A stretch of DNA of 64,000 nucleotides from an uncultured Collinsella sp. (GCA_900541205.1 UQIV01000011.1:5964-69963), one strand, 5' to 3'. Shown: positions 43,601-52,065, numbered from the stretch's first letter. A program made the numbers and translations. The notes: a model not told the origin generated them from the sequence alone.

Positions 43601-44617
43601 TCAGACATTGTCAAGCCAATGCTTCACAGGGATTTTTACAGAATTCGTATCATTCTCGCTGCCAACCCTCTTGTACATCAAACCCTTAAAGTTCATGAAG
43701 GAGCAGAAGCATGTATGTTGATGTATAGGACTCGATCCTATACAAAGATATCGGTATATCTCCATTGCAAGCGCAGTTCCCACGAGACTGTTCGTAAAAC
43801 AAATTGATCCCTTTGGCACGGGCATGTGGACTATGTTTTCTTCAGCTTGTTGGAGGAAAGAGAGATAGGATTTCATATCGTTCTTCTTTTCGAGAATAGG
43901 CCCAATTTCCCCATCAGCTATTCCAACAGCACAAAATGCACAGGGAATGTCCTTTTCTATACATGCTTCAAGAACTATTGACCTGGGATTGACCCCTTCC
44001 CCACAGTCTGCAGCGCAAACAAGCATTGAAGTCCTCGAAGGAACGCAACGCATGAGATCTTCGGCAGAGCGGACGTAAGACGCAACTGGATTAAGCGAAA
44101 GATCCGGATAGCGATTGACGAGTGTTTTGGAAACTGCCTCTACTTTTGCTTCTCCTATTTCGTCGGGACCAACAAGAAACTGACGATTTACGTTTGACCT
44201 CTCAACTCGATCCCCGTCGATTAATGTAAAATGCCGAACTCCAGCAGCAGCCAAATGCTCCACCACCACCTGCCCTATGCCGCCCATACCAACGATGGCA
44301 AGATGAACGGCACCGATTTGCTTAAGTAACGTCAGCGGAGCGTCGGAATAATAAGACAAAAAGCGAGCTGTCCTCGAGCGGGGTGATTCCAGCTCGTATT
44401 CTTCAGTTTCTAGAAAACCAAGTTCGTTGAGCCTTAGCAAGAATCGTTGCTCGCGAGATTCAAGGCTCGTCTCATCTATCATATTTTGTTTGGCGAGCTG
44501 TTCAAAAAGATTCGTACTCAAATCAGAGATTTTGACCCTCACTCGCGATTTTAATCCTTGCAATATAAGTTCGTTGGAATCTCTCCTGATATAAGCACTA
44601 TCGTTCCAATAGAACAT
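43601..44617 (-). CDS. ThiF/E1-like adenylating enzyme of a peptide cluster
   Basis: This 338-residue protein has a central E1-like Rossmann domain. 'IVGMGGIGQVVVEHL' (about 107-121) is the ATP-binding loop, and 'LIDGDRVERSNVNRQ' with its Asp, Arg and Asn residues is the usual E1 signature. 'CAADCGEGV' follows. The first 70 residues form a small helical/strand module like the peptide-binding (RRE-like) domains in front of RiPP adenylating enzymes. MccB and PaaA are ThiF relatives that adenylate peptide carboxylates. It would activate a carboxylate, perhaps the C-terminal Cys of the peptide at 48.8 kb. It overlaps the preceding gene by 20 nt. Confidence 0.75.
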   Translation of the reverse strand: MFYWNDSAYIRRDSNELILQGLKSRVRVKISDLSTNLFEQLAKQNMIDETSLESREQRFLLRLNELGFLETEEYELESPRSRTARFLSYYSDAPLTLLKQIGAVHLAIVGMGGIGQVVVEHLAAAGVRHFTLIDGDRVERSNVNRQFLVGPDEIGEAKVEAVSKTLVNRYPDLSLNPVASYVRSAEDLMRCVPSRTSMLVCAADCGEGVNPRSIVLEACIEKDIPCAFCAVGIADGEIGPILEKKNDMKSYLSFLQQAEENIVHMPVPKGSICFTNSLVGTALAMEIYRYLCIGSSPIHQHTCFCSFMNFKGLMYKRVGSENDTNSVKIPVKHWLDNV

Positions 44618-45839
44618 TTAATATCCTTTCCCTCAAGCCTTCTTCTGGAAAAGTGTTTCGCATGAAGAAGGCGCTGGAGAGTCGTCCGATCGGCAGAAAA
44701 CACGCAGCCTCGCCAAACAGTTCGACGGCTCTCTCGTTAAACTCCTGGCGCGAAATCATGCCAGAAAAATACCTGCTCAAAACCGATAAATACTTTTGGA
44801 GACGCATTCGGTTGCCCAAGCCCGTCAGTAGTGCGAGTTGATAGTAGATAAAAATAGGGTCATTGAAAGTATTCGGAATTAAAAGCAGGTGCACATCCGC
44901 CTGATCCGATTGAGGAGAGAAATAATCACTCGACATGAGCTTTGGATAATACCTGCCTGACGATGATAATTGAAGCGCTATAAGTTTTACAATCTTTTTA
45001 TTGGGGTAGTATTTGTCGCATGAAATTGATAATTTCGCAGTTATCTCTCTTTGTTCATCGGATTTATTCACGCCGTAATCGAAGGAGGGGTCTTTCAGTT
45101 TCGGCGACAGAAGTCTTCTGATTGCCTCTGTGTCAACGAGAGAGAGGATGTTCCTACGTCCTTCTTCGTCAGCGAAATAGGGAGAGTGCTTGTTTGAAAA
45201 AACGATAAAAGCCTCTATGCCAGATAATCCATGGTGCAGCCGCGCGCTCTTGCAATAGCGCTCAATTAATAAGGGCATGTTTGTATTACAGCTTGCCATG
45301 GTTCTTCCGAGAAGAAAACACAAGACGTCAATCCATCTATTCTCGATGCGCTTTATCGTCATAGTCTGAGTGCACGCAGCGCTGCTCAGTTTGACTTCCT
45401 GCCTTCCGATTCGCGTAACAGAAAAATCATTGACACAAAAATAGTGAGAAGAGAGGAGATGTAAAAATGGTCCCACCCTTCCTCCGGTCCGGAATGCAAT
45501 GGACAGCGACTTTGCATGATTGCTTAGCGAATAGCAGTGACCATCAATTACATCTATTCTCAAAAAGAAAGTCTTTAGAAAGCCGCTGCAATTGTGATGG
45601 ACGTAGTCAAGCTTCCTCCCCAACTCGACAATATGCTCATTATCATGTCGGCTTGTAAACCTAATCGTCCTGTCATCATATTCAACTTCGAAAAAAGGGG
45701 AATGAGGGCATCCCGATGCATCGAGTATTACTGGAACCCCGGCGATACGCTGAATGATTTGTGACGAATAGTCATGTCCATCAAGAAGGCTCGACGCTTC
45801 GGGCAGCTCGTCAATCGATATATCAATTCTTGGAGACAT
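44598..45839 (-). CDS. Unrecognised 413-residue protein of the peptide cluster
   Basis: I do not recognise a family. There is no signal peptide, membrane helix or radical SAM, YcaO or protease motif. It carries nine or ten scattered cysteines. The last 110 residues ('DVHLLLIPNTFNDPIFIYYQLALL', broken here, then 'FNERAVELFGEAACFLPIGRL') faintly recall the second lobe of SgrR/peptide-binding proteins. It lies between the exporter and the adenylating enzyme, overlapping both (17 and 20 nt), so it is surely part of the pathway. It may bind the peptide or catalyse an unknown step. Confidence 0.6.
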   Translation of the reverse strand: MSPRIDISIDELPEASSLLDGHDYSSQIIQRIAGVPVILDASGCPHSPFFEVEYDDRTIRFTSRHDNEHIVELGRKLDYVHHNCSGFLKTFFLRIDVIDGHCYSLSNHAKSLSIAFRTGGRVGPFLHLLSSHYFCVNDFSVTRIGRQEVKLSSAACTQTMTIKRIENRWIDVLCFLLGRTMASCNTNMPLLIERYCKSARLHHGLSGIEAFIVFSNKHSPYFADEEGRRNILSLVDTEAIRRLLSPKLKDPSFDYGVNKSDEQREITAKLSISCDKYYPNKKIVKLIALQLSSSGRYYPKLMSSDYFSPQSDQADVHLLLIPNTFNDPIFIYYQLALLTGLGNRMRLQKYLSVLSRYFSGMISRQEFNERAVELFGEAACFLPIGRLSSAFFMRNTFPEEGLRERILNVLLER

Positions 45840-47022
45840 GTATTCCTACCATTTTTAAAGAAACAACGGCGGTAATTGCTATCGCGATTGCGCCAATAAC
45901 ACCGAGCGCTATCTGAATGGGATATAACCCCAACACATATCCAAATATGGAGAAAAACATTGCAGAAAAGAGAGCCCTTACCAGAGACGCGACGGAAAGG
46001 ATCGTCGCGCGGAGATCGTCCGCTATCGCGTCTTGGATTAAGTTTTCCGAAGTGATGTACACCACTTCTGGGAGAAAACAAAGCACCATGCTAAGGCCAA
46101 ACAAACACAGCGGATTTGAAGCGAACCACGGAAGAATCATGAAAAGACCGGCCTCGATTAGCATCGAGCCGAGCATGGTATTTCTTTTCCCGAAACGCGA
46201 TGAGAAGAAATCTGCTGCAATGTAGGCCGTCGCATTTACTGCATAGGATGCACCGAAAAAGATTCCTATTATGGAGACGGGAGCATCAAATGCGTCGAAT
46301 ACCAACTGATTCAAGTTGTAATAACTCCCATAGAATCCATCGAGCATGCTTGTGCCGATTAGAAGAAGCAACACCGCAAAAGCGGATTCTCCAATGCACC
46401 AGGTTTCGCGTCTGAAGACCTTGGCTACGTCAAACCTTTCCTCCCCAGAGTTTTTGGAATGGGTCGTTTCCATTCTCTCAATGGGATACAGAAGGAAAAG
46501 CTGCAGGAGATAGAAAACGGAAACGCATACGTAGAGGGCACTCCAAGATACTTGGGCAATGAATGATCCAAGTACGATTGCCACTCCCGTCGCGATTGAT
46601 TGCGCGGCAAGCAGCCGAGCGTTGATGGTGAGGAAGCGCTCTCCTTGACCGGCATTTCGGGCAATTTCATATAAAAGTGCTTGTTCGGATCCCGATTGAA
46701 GGGAGTAGGCGAGTGCCTCAACAAGGGAAAGCGCGACGAGAAAGGGGCCTGAGAGCAACAGCATGCCAGCCGTATGGAAGAAAAGCAGCAGCACGCCCAC
46801 TTGAATCGAGAACTTCTTTCCAAAGAAATCGCCTATCAGCCCTGTTGGCAGCTCGAGGACGACCGTTGCAATGTTAAACAGGGCTTGATAAAGCGCGATT
46901 TCCGTGACAGACATTCCTTTCTCCGCAAGGAAAAGTAGAAACACTCCCCGATTTAAAACAAATCCCGCGAGAACGAAAAAGGCGGAATAGATGTGCAGCT
47001 GCGCAGTGGCATTCTTATTCAT
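45823..47022 (-). CDS. MFS transporter
   Basis: This 399-residue protein has about twelve hydrophobic helices. The loop between helices 2 and 3 contains 'GLIGDFFGKKFS', the MFS motif A (G-X3-D-X-G-X-K-form). Another charged loop with 'YPIERMETTH' splits the two halves. No accessory domain is present. It overlaps the radical SAM gene by 4 nt (ATGA) upstream, so the two are translated together. Its most likely role is to export the mature peptide and give self-protection; import of a precursor cannot be ruled out. Confidence 0.85.
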   Translation of the reverse strand: MNKNATAQLHIYSAFFVLAGFVLNRGVFLLFLAEKGMSVTEIALYQALFNIATVVLELPTGLIGDFFGKKFSIQVGVLLLFFHTAGMLLLSGPFLVALSLVEALAYSLQSGSEQALLYEIARNAGQGERFLTINARLLAAQSIATGVAIVLGSFIAQVSWSALYVCVSVFYLLQLFLLYPIERMETTHSKNSGEERFDVAKVFRRETWCIGESAFAVLLLLIGTSMLDGFYGSYYNLNQLVFDAFDAPVSIIGIFFGASYAVNATAYIAADFFSSRFGKRNTMLGSMLIEAGLFMILPWFASNPLCLFGLSMVLCFLPEVVYITSENLIQDAIADDLRATILSVASLVRALFSAMFFSIFGYVLGLYPIQIALGVIGAIAIAITAVVSLKMVGIHVSKN

Positions 47023-48683
47023 TTGGCACTCCTAACGACTATTTTTGTCGGGGTGCTCGCCACTGATTCGAAGCCTGAAATGTTCATAGTCTCAATGAAG
47101 AGCTGATAAAGCTTTTGAACAGGGTATCGATAGAATAGGACATCCTGCGCTCTTTCTTCTCGACGAACTATTGCCAGCCGGTCGATTTCGAAACAAGAAA
47201 CCGCATAATACACACCAGCTTGATCTAGAGTTGCCGTATAGCTTTCTGCAACGGCAAATGCATCACGATCGCGACACATTTCAAAAATATCTTCAATGCT
47301 TCTACCATCTCGATGAATCATAAGGTAGGTTGCGAATTTAAAATGGTTTATCAAATCAAAATACGTATCGGCACGCGCGAGCACGTCAAGAATGTCGTAA
47401 TTTTCATTTCTGACTGTGTACAGATGATTGAAATGAAGAGGTGACAGGCTGTTTGGGTCAATTCCGGCAGCAAGTAAATCTAAGTAATACTGAGATTCTT
47501 TTACGATGATATAATCCTCTTTATTCACCCCTTGAGCAACATCAGTAAGAGGCTCTGGGCTCATATAGGAAAAGTCAACGTTTGACATAAAACTGGTCGA
47601 CGCGACTTCTTGAGCAAGGGCAAGGGTGTCGAGTACTTCGGAATATGTTTCTTCTGGAAAACCGATGATAAAATTGGTTTCGAATCTCATGCCAGAGGAA
47701 ATGATGGATTTTACGGTAGGAATTACTTTTTTAAGATTCAAGTTTTTCCGGCAGATTCGCTGTATTCTTTGCGAGCCAGTTTCCAAGCCAACAAATACAG
47801 AGATACATCCGGTTGCCTTAAGTAGGCCAATAATCTCGGGAGTTATCGTATCGATTCGTCCCTCACAGTTGTATTTGAAATCATAATTCATTGCATATTT
47901 TTTGACTGCAAATTCAAAGAAGTACTTGTGCGATGCTAAGAAGTTATCATGATTATAGTTAATTGAAGAAAGAGCGCCGGTTTTTGCCATGCAATCGTAG
48001 ACACGCTGCGAGGTTTCGAGCAGTTTGTCGACATTAAGAAATCGCGCTTTCTGACCGAGAAGCACTCTGGATGAGCAATAGTAGCAATTAAACGGGCAAC
48101 CTCTACCTGCCTCAATGTTGACCACGTTCATGCCGTATGAATTGGAGTAGTCGAGTTCCGGAAGGTTGTTAATGTCGTATTCAATCAACTCGCATAATCC
48201 AGAATCCCCGGTTTTAGAAATCGAATTTTTAGGTAAATCGCCCTGAGCGCCGCAAGCAATATATTCGAGTAGAAGCGGGAGGGTTTCTTCCCCATCAAAG
48301 ATCGATAGAAAGTCAACCTCGGGACAATCCTGAAAAACCATTTCTCGAAGTGAAGTGATCTGGGGACCACCAAATATGATAACCGATTCGGGATGCGCCC
48401 GTTTAATAATCCTCGCTATCATGATGCCCCAGATATAAGAGGCGTTCATGATCGAAACACCAAAAACATGGGAGTCGATTGCTTTTATTTCGTCGGAGAA
48501 CCACCGATAGATTTCTTTTGAAAAAGTCTTTTCTTCTTCGAGGAACTTACGCTGAAAGTCAATAACGTGAGTTGAAAATCCCGCTGCTTCAGAAACGGCC
48601 CTTAGATTCAAGATGGCCAGATTATCAACAAGGGTCTTCCTGTAGTGATTCACCGGATTGATCAGAGTGAAATCAACCTTCAA
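47019..48683 (-). CDS. B12-binding-type radical SAM enzyme
   Basis: This 554-residue protein has an N-terminal Rossmann domain (about 1-150) of the cobalamin-binding type ('VDFTLINPV', 'IFGGPQITS', 'IFDGEET'), followed by the radical SAM barrel. The cluster motif 'RGCPFNCYYC' (C-X3-C-X2-C) lies near 196-203. 'VGLETGSQRI' and 'NFIIGFPEET' are typical strands. The C-terminal about 120 residues are specific to this protein. Such enzymes methylate unactivated carbons or make other peptide modifications. B12 binding is inferred, since the classical His in D-X-H-X2-G is not evident. It lies 74 bases behind the precursor gene, across a perfect stem-loop. Confidence 0.85.
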   Translation of the reverse strand: MKVDFTLINPVNHYRKTLVDNLAILNLRAVSEAAGFSTHVIDFQRKFLEEEKTFSKEIYRWFSDEIKAIDSHVFGVSIMNASYIWGIMIARIIKRAHPESVIIFGGPQITSLREMVFQDCPEVDFLSIFDGEETLPLLLEYIACGAQGDLPKNSISKTGDSGLCELIEYDINNLPELDYSNSYGMNVVNIEAGRGCPFNCYYCSSRVLLGQKARFLNVDKLLETSQRVYDCMAKTGALSSINYNHDNFLASHKYFFEFAVKKYAMNYDFKYNCEGRIDTITPEIIGLLKATGCISVFVGLETGSQRIQRICRKNLNLKKVIPTVKSIISSGMRFETNFIIGFPEETYSEVLDTLALAQEVASTSFMSNVDFSYMSPEPLTDVAQGVNKEDYIIVKESQYYLDLLAAGIDPNSLSPLHFNHLYTVRNENYDILDVLARADTYFDLINHFKFATYLMIHRDGRSIEDIFEMCRDRDAFAVAESYTATLDQAGVYYAVSCFEIDRLAIVRREERAQDVLFYRYPVQKLYQLFIETMNISGFESVASTPTKIVVRSAK

Positions 48684-48712
48684 CTTGAGCTCCTTTCTTT
48701 CGGGCGAATAGG

Positions 48713-48744
48713 AATCGCCTCCGTCACATTAAACGGAGGCGATT
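48713..48744 (-). promoter_or_regulatory. Perfect stem-loop between peptide gene and maturation genes
   Basis: Perfect 12-bp arms (48733-48744/48713-48724) with an eight-base loop lie 13 bases past the precursor stop. No T-run follows. It may act as an attenuator or mRNA-stabilising stem that keeps the peptide in excess of the enzymes. Confidence 0.65.
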
Positions 48745-48757
48745 GTGTTATCAGACC

Positions 48758-48877
48758 TTAGCAGCGGCGCTGTATAACCTGATCAACATCAATGCCGAAG
48801 TCCAGAAGTTCTTCAACAGTGATCTCGATGTCGGAAGCCGATTTATCGCTGGCCAGCTCGATTTCCTCTTTCTCCAT
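48758..48877 (-). CDS. RiPP precursor peptide
   Basis: A 39-codon gene starts at an ATG (48875-48877) with AGGAGG eight bases before it, one of the best ribosome sites in the region. The peptide begins Met-Glu-Lys-Glu-Glu, is strongly acidic, and contains 'ITVEELLDFGID' in its middle, a hydrophobic/acidic helix like many leader peptides. It ends 'VDQVIQRRC' with the only Cys at the last position. The core is probably within the last 8-12 residues. The terminal Cys, basic pair and Gln are candidate modified residues. It is the first gene of the operon. No homologue is known to me, so the leader/core border is an inference. Confidence 0.8.
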   Translation of the reverse strand: MEKEEIELASDKSASDIEITVEELLDFGIDVDQVIQRRC

Positions 48878-48894
48878 TTTCGTCACCTCCTTTT

Positions 48895-49533
48895 CATGTA
48901 TGAGTTAAAAAACTAGTGGCTTTCTGGAAACAGCCAGGATCAATGCTAAACGATGATTTTAGATTCAACGTCGGGACCGGTTGTTTTTATGAATATGATG
49001 CCAATGCACGAACAAAAGCAGTTAGCCTTTTCAGCACTGTTGCGGCTTATGCAATCACATGAGTCCTAGGCCCTTTCGACACCACCTGTATTGCGAATCA
49101 GCACCGCTGCCTTCCCGACTGAATATTGCCGTCAGGCACCGCTATTAAATGCATCTCCAGGCACCCCGTTACACTCGTGCCGCCATGTGGTCGACTGAAC
49201 GAGGAGGTTCAACATAGACGCGATCTGGGCCGACATGGGAGAGACCATCATGCGGCAGCGCTGCAGATGGAGCGCTAGCAATAAAAGGGCACAGGGACCA
49301 GCGTCTGCCAGATGCCCGCACACGATAACGGCGGTGCTGTTACGCGATATTCAGCAGTGCTTAAGCTAGCAGATACTCAATCACACGCATGGCAGGGGTA
49401 ACAGCACGGGTGTTCCTATAGTTTTGTCAACCGGGGAATGTCGTTCGCGAGATCGAATCGCGAAATGCTGACGCCAGGCCTTTCGACCGGCGGACTCCAG
49501 CCTGTTCGGAGTGCTGTGCTTCGACTAGGTGGC
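48895..49533. other. Intergenic region upstream of the peptide operon
   Basis: These 640 bases hold the operon's promoter region (a TTGAAT near 48970 on the minus strand is a possible -35) and then what seems degraded DNA. TTGCCGTCAGGCACCGC near 49128 recurs in part at 54872. No gene is supported. Confidence 0.4.
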
Positions 49534-49820
49534 TTAGGGCACCCTGTCCCGTATGATCGCGTAGGTGACCTTCAACCTCTTTCGCGTCAGCGCTTTGAGT
49601 GCCTTGCCGTGCGGTATGCCTCGTTCTCGGCACCTGGCGTAGTGGTCGCCTCATCTTCCCTCTGTCCGGGCAAGGCAGTTGCACGAGAATATGAGCAGGT
49701 TCTTCAGCCTTTTGTTGCCTTGGCGCGATGCCGTCACCGAGGAGATCGAGGTCTCCGACTGGCGGTTGTGCGGCGCCAGGCCGCAGTACGACGCGAGCCT
49801 GTCGTGGCTTGACTCGGCAT
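49534..49820 (-). pseudogene. IS110-family transposase C-terminal remnant
   Basis: The minus strand reads the Transposase_20 end of IS110-like transposases in two frames. First comes 'LASYCGLAPHNRQSETS' and 'ASRQGNKRLKNLLIFSCN', reaching a stop after 'RTEGR'. A shift of one base near 49645 then gives 'HYARCRERGIPHGKALKAL' and 'RKRLKVTYAI', ending in a true stop at 49534-49536. The N-terminal catalytic DEDD part is absent. Its broken end lies right beside the 23-nt repeat array. Confidence 0.85.
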
Positions 49821-49834
49821 GTTCAATCTGTTTC

Positions 49835-49923
49835 GTTAACTGAAATGCGTAAATCTGGTTAATCGAAAAAGCAAAATCTGGTTAAATGAAAACGGTAAAT
49901 TTAGTTAAACGCGCTGGTAATCA
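49835..49923 (+). repeat. Four direct repeats with 23-nt period before ATPase gene 2
   Basis: GTTAA occurs at 49835, 49858, 49881 and 49904, each exactly 23 bases apart. Copies 2 and 3 are preceded by AAATCTG, and the units share a GAAAA-like segment. The sequence differs from the array before ATPase copy 1, but period, number and position are the same. Confidence 0.85.
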
Positions 49924-51201
49924 ATGGTGAAGAATATGCCAAAAAAGTACTACACTCGAATTATCGAAAATGAGCTCGACCAGATGCTAGGGATATTCGG
50001 TGCCGTTCTCATCGAAGGACCGAAATGGTGTGGAAAGACAACCACAGCCGGGACCCGTGCGGCGTCCAGGCTCCTTCTCATGGATCCGTCGCGCAACTTC
50101 GAGAATCGTTTGCGTGCCGAGACGGACCCGGCGCTTGCCGTTTCCGGCGAGGTGCCGCGGCTGATCGACGAATGGCAGGAGGTTCCGAAACTTTGGGACG
50201 CGGCACGGTTTGAGTGCGACAACCGCGGCGGCGAGCCTGGCCAGTTCATATTTACGGGGTCGGCGACACCGCGAGACAATGAGCGGCCGATGCACAGTGG
50301 TGCTGGAAGGTTCGCTAAATTGCGCATGGATACCATGACGCTTTTCGAACTTGGGAAATCTAGCGGTGCGGTTAAGCTGTCGAGCATTATTTCTGGCGAA
50401 AAGTTCAATGGCGCTTTCGGGTCGTTGGATTCTGCCTCGATTGCCGAGTGCGTTGTTCGCGGCGGATGGCCCGCGGCGGTCGGGCGCGATGTGCTGGCTG
50501 CGTCGGCGATGGCAAAACGTTATATCGGCATAGTTGCCGAAGAAGATTTGTCTCGTGTTGATGGCTCTCGACGCGATCCCGAAAAGGTCAAAGCTGTTAT
50601 CGAATCGCTTGCGCGCAATGAATCCACTTTGGCGACACTCAAGACGCTCGTAGCTGATCTTGGTGGAGAGGTATCGAGACAAACGGCGGCATCGTATATA
50701 TCTCTTCTCGCTCGGGTCAGCTTCGTTCGCGATATTCCCGCATGGAATCCAGCAATGAGATCTCCTGTGCACTTAAGAGAATCAAAGAAGCATCATCTTG
50801 CTGACCCGTCACTGGCGGCCGCTGCGCTCGGGGCGACTCCGGAGACCTTGCTGCTAGATTTCAAGACGCTTGGACTACTTTTTGAATCGTTGGCACTCCA
50901 TGATTTGTGGGTCTATGCGCGAGCAAACGGAATGAGCCTCTACCACTATCATGATTCTCGTGATTTAGAGGTCGATGCAGTCATTGCGGCTCCTGGCGGG
51001 ACCTGGATCCCAGTTGAAGTTAAGCTCAGCTCCGCTCAAATCGAAGAGGCATCTGACAATCTTGTTGCTGTCGAGGAACGTATGGTTGCCGCCGGAAACA
51101 ACCCACCGGTTTCGAAAGTTGCAATCATTGGATTTGGTTCACAAGCCTATGTTACCGACCGCGGCGTCCAAGTTGTTCCGTTGGATGTGCTTGCGCCGTA
51201 A
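49924..51201 (+). CDS. AAA_14/DUF4143 ATPase (copy 2)
   Basis: This 425-residue protein is a paralogue of the one at 37057: same Walker A 'GPKWCGKTTTA', same 'RLIDEWQEVPKLWDA' and 'GQFIFTGSATP', same 'LARNESTL' segment and C-terminal 'LEVDAVI....WIPVEVKL' nuclease-like strand pair. The ATG at 49924 comes straight after the fourth 23-nt repeat with no ribosome site; an in-frame ATG at 49939 has a weak GGTGA before it. The open frame is intact. Function is unknown; the matched repeat arrays suggest that both copies are tightly regulated by a dedicated binder, perhaps themselves. Confidence 0.85.
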   Translation: MVKNMPKKYYTRIIENELDQMLGIFGAVLIEGPKWCGKTTTAGTRAASRLLLMDPSRNFENRLRAETDPALAVSGEVPRLIDEWQEVPKLWDAARFECDNRGGEPGQFIFTGSATPRDNERPMHSGAGRFAKLRMDTMTLFELGKSSGAVKLSSIISGEKFNGAFGSLDSASIAECVVRGGWPAAVGRDVLAASAMAKRYIGIVAEEDLSRVDGSRRDPEKVKAVIESLARNESTLATLKTLVADLGGEVSRQTAASYISLLARVSFVRDIPAWNPAMRSPVHLRESKKHHLADPSLAAAALGATPETLLLDFKTLGLLFESLALHDLWVYARANGMSLYHYHDSRDLEVDAVIAAPGGTWIPVEVKLSSAQIEEASDNLVAVEERMVAAGNNPPVSKVAIIGFGSQAYVTDRGVQVVPLDVLAP

Positions 51202-51309
51202 TGCTGTGGGCGAAGTGAAATTAACGCCGCAGTTTTTAGATCTGGTTTCTGAGATCTAAAACGCGAAACTCAAAATATCATCAGCTTGATTTTCGGCCGA
51301 TCCGAATCG

Positions 51310-51354
51310 CGCCCGCGCAAAAGTCAAAGCGACTCGCGCGGGCGTTTCGTTTTT
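51310..51354 (+). terminator. Terminator after ATPase copy 2
   Basis: A 9-bp GC stem (51310-51318/51336-51344) is followed by TTTCGTTTTT. Confidence 0.7.
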
Positions 51355-51851
51355 CATTTCGGATTTCAAATTGATTCAAAACAAAACGGGAGTTTTGAAA
51401 ATCGATAGCGACCGGAGGGAGCAATCATAGGCGGCTTGGCCGCCGCATGAAAATCGAATCGTTAATCCGAACCGTAATTCAAATCGCGTTACCTTTCGAC
51501 AATCCAACAACGCTACGAGTCTCACCAAAGACTCTCCGCGTCATTGAAATGTCGAAAGCTGCCTCAACTTTTTCGCTGGCGTTACGAAAAACATTCGACA
51601 AAGTCGAAGGTTTGCGTCGCGGGCGCCGCAAACCCGCTGCGCGGTGATGCAAATACTCGGCATCCCTCGCATTCGCATCACCGCTTCGCTCTCGCTACAG
51701 CGAATCTCTAACACTCAGCATCCTTCGCGTTAAAAATTCGCTTCCGCTCACGGTCTTCACGCAGTTACAACGCCGCGAGGCCTCTCGCTTGGAATGAGGC
51801 CTCTCATTCCACGTCTACACTGCGTTTCGCCCAATCCCCGTTCCGGAGATT
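51355..51851. other. Intergenic stretch of short reiterated words
   Basis: No gene is supported. The DNA is a patchwork of short words such as TTCGCTCTCGC and CGCATTCGCATCACC, as seen between mobilization genes elsewhere. It may include transfer-origin sequences together with the next feature. Confidence 0.4.
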
Positions 51852-51941
51852 GCAAGATGGGTGTGGGTGGCAACAAATGGGCCCATACGGGCCATTTGTT
51901 TTCCCACACATCTTGCTTTACCACCTCTCACGGCGGTAAAG
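51852..51941. other. Extended hairpins upstream of mob genes, candidate transfer origin
   Basis: GCAAGATG at 51852 and its complement ending at 51916 frame a long imperfect palindrome, with an inner pair AACAAATGG / CCATTTGTT. A second hairpin, CTTTACC/GGTAAAG, spans 51916-51941. The position 125-215 bases before mobC is where oriT regions commonly lie. A nick site is not identifiable. Confidence 0.45.
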
Positions 51942-52019
51942 TTTTCGCGAGACGTTTTCAAATCGCGTCGGCGATTTTTAAGCACTCGAAAAGGAAAGCG
52001 AATCGAATAGCTGGTTTTG

Positions 52020-52039
52020 CACCGGAGGCCTCTCCGGTG
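52020..52039 (+). promoter_or_regulatory. Hairpin just before mobC
   Basis: CACCGGAG (52020-52027) and CTCCGGTG (52032-52039) with a GCCT loop end 27 bases before the GTG start. It may be an operator for the accessory protein or part of oriT. Confidence 0.55.
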
Positions 52040-52065
52040 TGCGGTTCATTTTCGAGGAGCTGTCC

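Noticed and set aside
43461..43721. 86-codon plus-strand frame at the end of the peptide operon
   Set aside because: Overlaps two hairpins and the 3' end of the ThiF-like gene; no ribosome site.
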